A stretch of DNA of 64,000 nt from an uncultured Clostridia bacterium (GTDB lineage Bacteria > Bacillota > Clostridia > Christensenellales > Borkfalkiaceae): contig CAKQMB010000009.1 of assembly GCA_934254825.1 (NCBI GenBank), forward strand, positions 44,036 through 108,035. The letters are read 5' to 3'. Below, piece by piece: positions 8,642-15,309 of the stretch (the stretch's first letter is position 1; each line of letters begins with the position of its first letter). A program made the position numbers and the translations under genes. The notes beneath the pieces are model-generated. The model saw nothing but the letters and a program-made list of their open reading frames with translations. It was not told the origin of the DNA and ran no database searches.

Positions 8642-8823
8642 GTAAAAAAATTCTGCGGCGTTCGAAACGGAAGTTAATTAGATCCACAAATCAAATAAGG
8701 GAGTCCGTTCGTCCGACGATAATACGTTAAGCCCGCGGTCGCGGTTATTCGGACCTATATTGACGGGAAAACGAATTTATCCGGCAGGACACCCACCTGT
8801 TTTTCGGAAACGGGTTGATTTTT
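8642..8823 (+). ncRNA. ssrS: Probable 6S RNA
   Basis: A promoter and an intrinsic terminator (ACCTGTTT, loop TTCGG, AAACGGGT, then a T-rich tail, 8795-8823) enclose an RNA of about 180 nucleotides with no credible reading frame, which is the size of 6S RNA. Its ends can pair: TTCTGCGG near 8651 with CCGGCAGGA near 8781-8789, followed by ACACCCACC. That gives the closing stem and 3' tail typical of firmicute 6S RNAs. 6S RNA mimics an open promoter and sequesters the housekeeping RNA polymerase holoenzyme. I recognise it by architecture and end motifs only; a covariance search would settle it. Confidence 0.62.
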
Positions 8824-8904
8824 CTTCGCGTACGGCGCAGGCAGAAAACAGACCTTATTGCGATTTCGCCATTATCGACTTATCGGAAATTATCCGATTT
8901 TCGG

Positions 8905-10254
8905 TTACATAAGCGAAATCGCTTTTTTCAATTCGTAATCTATGCCGCTTTCGTATGTCGGCTCGTAAATTCTGTCCGCATAAATGCCGAGCGCGCTTTT
9001 GCAAACGCCCACGCCGTGAATAGACAAATCGGACACAGGCCAATAAATTTTCGCGGTGGTAAGTTTAATCGCGTCGCCGCCGAGCGGATTTACATAAGTG
9101 GTCTGCATTATGCCTTTGCCGTAAGACCTGTAAACGATTTCTTCGGGAGAAGCGTTTTCTACGCTTTTCGAACCTGCGCTCGCCGAAAGAACCACGCTTA
9201 CCTTTCCGTTTGTATCGTAATCGAGCATCGCGCCGATTAAAGCTTCCGAAGCGGAAGCCGTACCCGTGTTTACGAGTATGACGATTTTTTCGAAACCGTA
9301 GTCCGAATAATCGACGGACGACGAGTAGAATTTGCTTTCCGACTCGTCCTTATACACGGCTTTCGATACGAGTTTTTCCGATCCGTGTTCGCAATCTATG
9401 AAATGCGCGGCTATATTTTCGAGAATATCCATATATCCCCCGCCGTTATTTCTCAGATCGAGAATAAGTTTGCTCTTTTTGTTATCTTTAAATTTTTGCA
9501 AAGCGACTTTCATCTGCCAGGACGACGAATTGACTTTCGAGTCGCCGCCTCTGCCGTTAAATCCCGTATATTTTATATATGCGGTGTCCGCCGCGAGCGC
9601 GGAATTGCCTTCTTTATACAATTTCAGGGACAAATCGCCGCCGTTGTCGTCCGAAAAACGGTAATCGCCGCTGTTGTCGTTATAAAAAACGTAGGCTTCC
9701 TGATAATCTCTGAAAGATAGCTCGCAGATTTTTTCGTTTCCGCCGCTCGAAAGGCGAAGCGAAAACAACTCCTCGTCCGATATCGTATCGAATAACGCGG
9801 CAAGCTGTTCATAGTCTTTTATATCGGCGAAATTCTCTTCACCGGACTTTTTCAAGCCCGTCATAACGTCGCCCTCGGCAATCCCCGCTTTTTCCGCGGG
9901 CGAATTCCCCTTTACCGAGCTTATCGCAAGCGTATCTTTGTTATACGAAATGCCTATCCCTTTACGTCTGCCCGCCGCGCTTTTTACGACGGCTTCGTAT
10001 TCCTCTTTGGTCATATACTCCGAATATCTGTCGATTATGCTGTTACCCATAACCGAAACGAAATCGTCGGACTCTTCGAGATAGTACTTTTTGTATTTCT
10101 CGACGATAAACCTGAGCGACGCCATTTCGGGGTTTGTCACGTCGCGTAAAAAATACCCGGCAAAAAACGAAACCGCCGTAACGGCGGCTAAAACTATTGC
10201 CGATAAAATTATTCTCGTCGTTTTTGCCTGCGAGTCGGTTTTGTTTTTCTGCAT
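8905..10254 (-). CDS. Membrane-anchored S41 family (C-terminal processing) peptidase
   Basis: This 449-residue protein has one N-terminal transmembrane helix (RIILSAIVLAAVTAVSFFAG, about 13-32) and should act outside the membrane. A PDZ domain (about 105-180; GIGISYNKDTLAISSVKGNS) is followed by the S41 protease core. The core contains LDLRNNGGGYMDI, the catalytic serine region VNTGTASASEALIGAM and a later SYGKGIMQ that supplies the lysine of the Ser-Lys dyad. CtpA/B-type proteases trim secreted or sporulation signalling proteins. I start at the ATG at 10254 because it has GGAGAGGAGAAA upstream; a longer frame would run back into the adjacent repeat element. Confidence 0.9.
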   Translation of the reverse strand: MQKNKTDSQAKTTRIILSAIVLAAVTAVSFFAGYFLRDVTNPEMASLRFIVEKYKKYYLEESDDFVSVMGNSIIDRYSEYMTKEEYEAVVKSAAGRRKGIGISYNKDTLAISSVKGNSPAEKAGIAEGDVMTGLKKSGEENFADIKDYEQLAALFDTISDEELFSLRLSSGGNEKICELSFRDYQEAYVFYNDNSGDYRFSDDNGGDLSLKLYKEGNSALAADTAYIKYTGFNGRGGDSKVNSSSWQMKVALQKFKDNKKSKLILDLRNNGGGYMDILENIAAHFIDCEHGSEKLVSKAVYKDESESKFYSSSVDYSDYGFEKIVILVNTGTASASEALIGAMLDYDTNGKVSVVLSASAGSKSVENASPEEIVYRSYGKGIMQTTYVNPLGGDAIKLTTAKIYWPVSDLSIHGVGVCKSALGIYADRIYEPTYESGIDYELKKAISLM

Positions 10255-10307
10255 TTTTCTCTCCTCTCCGATCGGGTTATACCGACCGATCGGCATATAT
10301 TTGTCGT

Positions 10308-10587
10308 TAGCCGAGCGAGATTTGAACCACATTAAGTTTTAACGGCGCAAAATTTGCAAAATCTGCGTTAAACTCACTTATAATACAGCAAGTATGATTG
10401 CGTTCGTTTGCCTTGATTTTTCTAAATTTATCGCCGTTAAAATGCAAAGCACCTTAAAGTCGTATTTTTTAGGCGGTTTTGGTGAAGGTTTGTGCAGACG
10501 TACTGTACGTACTTCAAGCAAAGATTTGCCAAAACAGGCAAAAAAGACGGCTTTAAGGCTTGATGGGGTTCAAATCCCGCTCGGCTA
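10308..10587. repeat. 280-bp inverted-repeat element with a long internal palindrome (MITE-like)
   Basis: The two ends are 21-base inverted repeats with one mismatch: 10308-10328 begins TAGCCGAGCG and 10567-10587 ends CGCTCGGCTA. Each contains GTTCAAATC, which resembles the T-loop (B-box) sequence of tRNAs. Inside, about 10450-10563, lies an imperfect palindrome with arms of more than 50 bases centred on GTACTGTACGTAC; the outer arms are CCTTAAAG and CTTTAAGG. No credible protein is encoded. The right end overlaps the stop codon of the PucR-type gene. This fits a non-autonomous mobile element or a large structured RNA. I see no second copy in the window and no obvious target-site duplication. 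Confidence 0.7.
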
Positions 10588-11637
10588 TCCGATAAGCTTA
10601 TAAAGAATTATCATAAGGCGGAACGTCATCGCGTCTTGAAACTTACGGATATCGAGTCCCGTGGCTTTTTCGATTTTATCGAGCCTGTACATAAGCGTGT
10701 TTCTGTGCATGAAAAGATTTCTCGACGCTTCCGAAACGTTAAGATTGGCTTTTAAAAATTCCGTTGCCGTTTCGAGCATCTCGGGATCGGCGAAAACGCT
10801 TTTCGTGTCCGGCTCGGAAAGAACGTCGAGAAACTCTTCGAGTTTGTATTTCGGCAAATCTTCGAGCATCTTTACGAAAACGTATTCCTTATACGTCGCC
10901 ACGACCGTTTTCATCTCGAAAAGCGCGCTCATTCTTACCGCGATCGTTGCCTGTTTATACGAAACCGCGCTGTCCGAAAAGGAACGCATCGTGCCGCCGA
11001 CGCCGATTTTCACTTTTATGCCGAGTTCTTCCTCTATCGACTGCGCCATAAGATACGCGTAATCGGTCAGGGACTGAAATTCGTTTTCCTGCAAAGCTCC
11101 GTCGCTGAATCTCACATACGCGCAGGAAATTTCGTCCGTTGCGACGACGATATCGAGCGCGCTCGATTTGAAATTTTCCAAAAAGTCGATGAGATCGGGC
11201 GAAACTCCGTCCTGAACGTTTAACACGCACACCGAACACGGCAGATCGGGAACGCCGAATTTACGCATGTATTTTTGAGCCTGCAAGGAATTGCATTCGC
11301 CCAAAAGCACGTTTTTGAGCGTGTCCTTTTTGCTTACGGGGACTTCTTTTCCGCCGATGTTTTCAAGCATTACCGAAATTATCCCCGCAACTCTTTCTCC
11401 CTCGTGCGCGTTATCGTCGACATAACCGACATATTCGTCGGATCTGTGGCGAAATTTGAAGTATGTTTTGCCTTTTTCGGGTTCGGTTCTGACTCCGTCG
11501 ACCTTTCCTTCGGCGCGTTCTATCATTTCGCCCGCAACGGGAGAATAACTGTCGTCTCCGTTTTCGAGATACACCCTTACGACGACGCCCGTCCTCTGTC
11601 TGACGGAATCTATAAGTCCTGTTATTTCGTTATCCAT
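10585..11637 (-). CDS. PucR/CdaR-type helix-turn-helix transcriptional regulator
   Basis: This 350-residue regulator has an N-terminal sensing region of about 110 residues and a GGDEF-like degenerate middle domain (about 120-260). The C-terminal PucR-type helix-turn-helix is clear from NVSEASRNLFMHRNTLMYRLDKI near residue 300 followed by ATGLDIRKFQDAM. Such proteins usually activate sugar-acid or purine catabolism genes. The ligand and targets are unknown, and the neighbours (an RNase H and a protease) give no clue. Its stop codon is formed by the outermost bases of the adjacent inverted-repeat element. It follows the RNase H gene by 46 bases on the same strand. Confidence 0.85.
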   Translation of the reverse strand: MDNEITGLIDSVRQRTGVVVRVYLENGDDSYSPVAGEMIERAEGKVDGVRTEPEKGKTYFKFRHRSDEYVGYVDDNAHEGERVAGIISVMLENIGGKEVPVSKKDTLKNVLLGECNSLQAQKYMRKFGVPDLPCSVCVLNVQDGVSPDLIDFLENFKSSALDIVVATDEISCAYVRFSDGALQENEFQSLTDYAYLMAQSIEEELGIKVKIGVGGTMRSFSDSAVSYKQATIAVRMSALFEMKTVVATYKEYVFVKMLEDLPKYKLEEFLDVLSEPDTKSVFADPEMLETATEFLKANLNVSEASRNLFMHRNTLMYRLDKIEKATGLDIRKFQDAMTFRLMIILYKLIG

Positions 11638-11683
11638 TGTAATAATTCCTTTTTTCGCGGCGATTTTTTAAATCCGCCCGTCT

Positions 11684-12913
11684 TTATAAACCTCTTGCCG
11701 AGGCGCAAAAATCGAGACATTCTTTTTTTGTGAATACGAGATCTTCGAGCTTTGTCCTGTAATTATAGAAAAAAGCGTAAAGCTCTTCGATTTTTTCCGC
11801 GCCGTTAAATGGTATCACGGCTTTGAAAACCCCGTCCTTTTTTACGAACGCGCGCGAAATTTTATCCCCGACGAACCCTTTCGTTCTTAACGTTCCCTCT
11901 ATCCTTTTTTCGATATCGATAAGCGTGAAAACAATGTACGGGGCATAATTTACCGCCTCCGTGTTTTTTGCGAGAAATTCCGTCGTTCCGATACCGCCGC
12001 GTACCGAGTCCGCCTCGCAATCAACATCGAAAAACCGTTCTATAAGTCGATTAACGCCGCCGATCGTCGCATTCCGATAAAAATATCCCATTGCGTGGAC
12101 GTACAATAATCCGCCGTCTCCGCAAATGGTTACGACGCTTTTTTTTCTGTAAATAGCGAGCTTCTTGTCACGGATTTCAAACAGACAATAATCGTCGCCG
12201 AGCGTTGTTTTCACACCCCTTGTCTGCTTGAAAATATATTCGCAAAGCGGCTCGTATTCGCCCGTACCGCTTATTTTGCAACCTATCCCCGAAACGACTT
12301 CTTTCTTGTTTTCAAACAGCGCCGCCTTCGCAAGCTTATCGACGGCTTCGTTATAACTGTTGTTGCTATGCCCTTTGACCTTTTCGAAAACTATTTCGAG
12401 TGCGCCCGAATATCTTTTCAAACGGTTCATATAGTACAGCGAAACCGCGCCTTTCGCTTGCCAGCGACCTTCCGCCCAAGCGGACAACCCCTCGTAATCG
12501 TGATAAATTTTAAGCTTGTCGCACCCGTTTAAAAAAGCCCACTTCACGGCTTCGAGCGCGCCGAGAATTTCCCCCGCGACGTTTCTCGACGAAAGAAAAT
12601 CGGGATTATTTCCGCTGTCGCAAAACGAGAACCTGCGCCCGTCCGGCAAAAAAGCAATCGCGCCGAAGGAATATTTTCCCGTCGATTCTTCAAAACTTCC
12701 GTCCGTGTACGCGACGGCGTAGCCTTTTTTCAGATCTTCATTAACGGCGTTTTCGGCGTAGTCCTCGCCCGAAAAATAACACTCCGCTTCATGCTTTGAG
12801 GAAAAGCTCTTATATTTATAACCTTTTTTACCCGCGAGGAATTCTTTGCAGGACTCCCAGTCGGTAAAAAGGTGTTTTTCATCGTTTCCTTTGACGGCGT
12901 AATACTTACTCAA
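11684..12913 (-). CDS. Viroplasmin-RNase H1 protein with an unassigned C-terminal half
   Basis: The first 40 residues (SKYYAVKGNDEKHLFTDWESC) form a viroplasmin/RNH1 N-terminal domain that binds RNA-DNA hybrids. Residues about 65-205 are an RNase HI core: AVAYTDGSF (first catalytic Asp), NVAGEILGALEAVKWA (Glu) and KVKGHSNNSYNEAVDKLA (the HxxN-xx-N-xx-D end). It should remove RNA from hybrids. The remaining 200 residues match nothing I recognise. They include a segment IGGVNRLIERFF encoded by one copy of a repeated 14-mer. The start is probably TTG at 12913. The nearest Shine-Dalgarno (GGGAGAG, 12938-12944) is separated from it by a small hairpin. Confidence 0.8.
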   Translation of the reverse strand: MSKYYAVKGNDEKHLFTDWESCKEFLAGKKGYKYKSFSSKHEAECYFSGEDYAENAVNEDLKKGYAVAYTDGSFEESTGKYSFGAIAFLPDGRRFSFCDSGNNPDFLSSRNVAGEILGALEAVKWAFLNGCDKLKIYHDYEGLSAWAEGRWQAKGAVSLYYMNRLKRYSGALEIVFEKVKGHSNNSYNEAVDKLAKAALFENKKEVVSGIGCKISGTGEYEPLCEYIFKQTRGVKTTLGDDYCLFEIRDKKLAIYRKKSVVTICGDGGLLYVHAMGYFYRNATIGGVNRLIERFFDVDCEADSVRGGIGTTEFLAKNTEAVNYAPYIVFTLIDIEKRIEGTLRTKGFVGDKISRAFVKKDGVFKAVIPFNGAEKIEELYAFFYNYRTKLEDLVFTKKECLDFCASARGL

Positions 12914-12922
12914 TTCAAATTC

Positions 12923-12944
12923 GTGCCGAAAACGGCACTCTCCC
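12923..12944 (-). promoter_or_regulatory. Shine-Dalgarno and hairpin before the RNase H start
   Basis: On the minus strand GGGAGAG (12938-12944) is followed directly by the hairpin GTGCCG-TTTT-CGGCAC (12923-12938) and then the TTG start at 12913. The linear spacing of 25 bases is too long for initiation. If the hairpin folds, the effective gap shrinks to about ten bases. This may set a low or regulated translation rate. Confidence 0.4.
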
Positions 12945-12950
12945 GAATAT

Positions 12951-12979
12951 ATTTTAACACAAAAAATATTTTTTTACAA
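12951..12979 (-). promoter_or_regulatory. Promoter for the RNase H-PucR pair
   Basis: On the minus strand TTGTAA (12974-12979) and TAAAAT (12951-12956) lie 17 bases apart, giving a short leader to the RNase H gene. The upstream sequence is very AT-rich. Confidence 0.6.
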
Positions 12980-13029
12980 CTATATACGAAATTTTAACCG
13001 ATAAGAACGCATTTCAGCCGCAAAAAACG

Positions 13030-14388
13030 CTAAATTTCTTCGAAAATTATCGTTTCCGATATCTCAACGATCGCTTTTTTCCTTTCTTGCGAAATATTTC
13101 CGAGATAATTATAAAGCGAACGGAGCGTTTTTTCTTCGTTTCCGCATTCCGACGCTTCGTTTGCCGAGAAGAATTTCAGCAAAGCTCCGAGTATTTCGTC
13201 GGACAATTCCGAAAACAGAAGGTCATACTCGTCGGATTTCATATCGACGTCGGACAAAACGTCGGTTAAATCGGCGAAAGATTGCACGCCGTTTTTTATG
13301 AGCGCGATTTTTTCCCCGCTGTTTTCGCACAGCTCTATCTCGTTTACAAGCTTCAAGTACTCTGCGTTACACATGGATATACCGTAAGACAGCACGATAC
13401 GATCGGAATTTTTATCGTCCGGAAAACGGAGTATTTTATCGAGATAACCGCATTTTACCGCGTCGGAAAGCTCGGAAAAGACAGACGGAACGACAGATTC
13501 CGCATACGCGGAAAAATCCGCGCCGAGCCGCAATGTTTCCGACAGTTTTTCGGAGATTTTCATAAGCTGATATATCGCCTCGTCCTTCTTGTTTTTTACG
13601 ATAAAATCCGTCACTTTTTCTTTATCGCAAACAAGCCCGAAAAAAGGTTTTTCCGAAATTTCGGCGCACAGCGCGGACATAAAAACGGGTTTGAAGAGAT
13701 TGACGGGCGCATGAACGAAATCGGGATACGTTTTTTCGAAAAGTCTGCTCGCCTCCTCGGCGGAAAATTTATTTAAAAAAACGTTTTCGCAGTAAATCGC
13801 CTTTAAATACTCGCAAATAAACTCTATCCCCTCTTCGTCCGGTCTGCCCGCGGCTACGGGATAATCCGCAGTTATATGCGTTTCCGCAGCGAAAAAACTC
13901 GGCGAATATACCTCGAAAAAACCTTTTATTCCGCCGAAAATCGTTCCGTTCCAAAATGCGTTGTCGGTTTTGAAAAGATTTTTCGTCAATTTCCGATACA
14001 AAAGTTTCGCGTAAGAAATCTTGGAGTTTATAATTTCTCTTCCGCGTATAAAAACCGTTTCGAGATCGTTTTCGCAGACAAACCGCAACGCGGCGGCATT
14101 ATTCCGAAAGTTTTTAAGCGAAACGTTTAACGTGTAAACGAGAGATCTCGCGAGCTTTTCGGCAACGCTTTTTCTTACCGACGTGCTTTCGCCGCGCGTG
14201 AACGCCGTTATCCTCTCTTCCGTCAGAGCGGAAAGCTCCGTTTCGGTTTCCGAGAGTTTTTCCGCGCTTATGACGCCGAGTTCGACGCCCGCGTTTACGG
14301 TATCGAAAAAGTAATTTTTATCGTTTATGTTGTCAAACGGATTTCCGCCGACCCGCAAACCGCCTGTTTTACAAACCGCTTCGCCCAT
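13030..14388 (-). CDS. DUF6179 domain-containing protein
   Basis: This 452-residue protein is mostly helical and has no signal peptide or membrane segment. I recognise it as a DUF6179-type protein by its overall sequence and by its partner, the DUF6323-like gene just upstream, with which it overlaps by 20 bases (14369-14388). The pair is found together in clostridia, but no function is known to me. The chain starts MGEAVCKTGGLRVGGNPFDNINDKNYFF and ends in an acidic helix ISETIIFEEI. The overlap implies translational coupling and perhaps a complex. Confidence 0.7.
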   Translation of the reverse strand: MGEAVCKTGGLRVGGNPFDNINDKNYFFDTVNAGVELGVISAEKLSETETELSALTEERITAFTRGESTSVRKSVAEKLARSLVYTLNVSLKNFRNNAAALRFVCENDLETVFIRGREIINSKISYAKLLYRKLTKNLFKTDNAFWNGTIFGGIKGFFEVYSPSFFAAETHITADYPVAAGRPDEEGIEFICEYLKAIYCENVFLNKFSAEEASRLFEKTYPDFVHAPVNLFKPVFMSALCAEISEKPFFGLVCDKEKVTDFIVKNKKDEAIYQLMKISEKLSETLRLGADFSAYAESVVPSVFSELSDAVKCGYLDKILRFPDDKNSDRIVLSYGISMCNAEYLKLVNEIELCENSGEKIALIKNGVQSFADLTDVLSDVDMKSDEYDLLFSELSDEILGALLKFFSANEASECGNEEKTLRSLYNYLGNISQERKKAIVEISETIIFEEI

Positions 14389-14827
14389 AAAAATCCCTCC
14401 TTACTTTTTCGGCATACTCCGGCAGAAATTTATTTTCGAGAAGTTCGAGACTGCCGTTACACTCCCCGTCGAACGCATTTTTCATAACCGAAAGAAGCTC
14501 GCCGTCCGCGACAATATCCTCGGTTTCGTTTTTGAAACGATAAAAAATCGCAATAAGTTCCGTTATCGTTTCTTTATATGACCACTTGTCGATATAAGGC
14601 GACTTGGAAAACCTTTCGATAATCGTTCCGACTATTCCGTCTCCGACCTCGATCCTGTCCGTCAGTCCGAGCGTTTCTCTGTGCGAGCGAACGATCTCCA
14701 AAGCGTCTTTTTCGGTAAGCGTAAGCCCGTATTCCGCCGTTTTTTCGTTAAGCGCGACGAGCTTGTCCGCTTTGTTTTTTTCGGCTTGCATATCGCCGTT
14801 CACATTCAATAAATCTGAAATATTCAT
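14369..14827 (-). CDS. DUF6323 family protein
   Basis: This 152-residue soluble protein begins MNISDLLNVNGDMQAEKNK. It contains YGLTLTEKDALEIVRSHRE, and further on FKNETEDIVADGELLSVMKNAFDGECNGSLELLE. The length and motif fit DUF6323, the constant companion of DUF6179. Function is unknown. It is the first gene of the two-gene operon, with AAGG before the ATG and a promoter with a perfect TTGACA 40 bases upstream. Confidence 0.72.
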   Translation of the reverse strand: MNISDLLNVNGDMQAEKNKADKLVALNEKTAEYGLTLTEKDALEIVRSHRETLGLTDRIEVGDGIVGTIIERFSKSPYIDKWSYKETITELIAIFYRFKNETEDIVADGELLSVMKNAFDGECNGSLELLENKFLPEYAEKVRRDFYGRSGL

Positions 14828-14841
14828 AACTTTAACCTTAT

Positions 14842-14872
14842 ATTATATACACTTTTTAAGGTGAATTGTCAA
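14842..14872 (-). promoter_or_regulatory. Promoter for the DUF6323-DUF6179 operon
   Basis: On the minus strand a consensus TTGACA (14867-14872) precedes TATATAAT. The -10 may be read as TATATA at 17-base spacing or TATAAT (14842-14847) at 19-base spacing. The leader is only about 15 bases. Confidence 0.7.
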
Positions 14873-14907
14873 GCGTTTTAAAGCGAAACGGCATTTTTGC
14901 GCAAAAT

Positions 14908-14948
14908 AAAAGACCGCTTTGCCGCAATCGCGACAAAAACGGTCTTTT
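14908..14948 (-). terminator. Terminator after the Hpt gene
   Basis: AAAAGACCG (14908-14916) pairs with CGGTCTTTT (14940-14948) around a 23-base loop. It lies just past the Hpt stop at 14953 and ends the signalling operon. The same palindrome carries T tracts on both strands. Confidence 0.7.
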
Positions 14949-14952
14949 GTTT

Positions 14953-15306
14953 TTAATCTTTTACATATTCTTCTATCGCCGAAATCACGTTCTCATAGTC
15001 GGCTTTCACCTTTTCGAAAAGCTCGTCCGAGCCGACGAACGTCCGCCCGCGCAACGCCTCGGTCAATTCCGCCGCAGATTTTCCGAGCGCGGCAAACCCG
15101 AGATTTTGCGCCACGCCTTTTAACGTGTGCGAGCCTCTGAAAGCCTGCTCGGCGTTCCTGTTTCTCATCCCCTCGCAAAGCAAGGAGAAACTGTCGTCGC
15201 TTGCAAACTTTACGACGAAACGCGAAACAAGCTCTTCGGACAAAAGTCTTTTCACAACGTCGTCATAATCGCCGCCGATAGAATTATAAAGCTGTTTAAG
15301 AGTCAT
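14953..15306 (-). CDS. Hpt (histidine phosphotransfer) domain protein
   Basis: This 117-residue protein is a stand-alone Hpt domain. The phosphorylatable histidine sits in RGSHTLKGVAQNLGF near residue 56, and the chain is otherwise predicted to be a helical bundle. Hpt proteins shuttle phosphoryl groups between the receiver domain of a hybrid kinase and a separate response regulator. It starts three bases after the hybrid kinase stop. The operon also encodes a receiver-containing GGDEF/HD-GYP protein, the natural acceptor. The only ribosome-binding candidate for this gene is an 11-G tract that also encodes the end of the kinase. Confidence 0.88.
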   Translation of the reverse strand: MTLKQLYNSIGGDYDDVVKRLLSEELVSRFVVKFASDDSFSLLCEGMRNRNAEQAFRGSHTLKGVAQNLGFAALGKSAAELTEALRGRTFVGSDELFEKVKADYENVISAIEEYVKD

Positions 15307-15309
15307 TTT

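Noticed and set aside
10255..10332. Longer N-terminus for the S41 peptidase (MWFKSRSANDKYMP...)
   Set aside because: The added stretch lies upstream of a very good ribosome-binding site and reads into the repeat element; the ATG at 10254 is better.
10560..10587. Possible tRNA gene (GGTTCAAATCCCGC near the end of the repeat element)
   Set aside because: Only the T-loop-like part is present; no acceptor partner, D-arm or anticodon arm can be found at tRNA distance. The same sequence occurs inverted at 10308-10328, so it is the end of a repeat.
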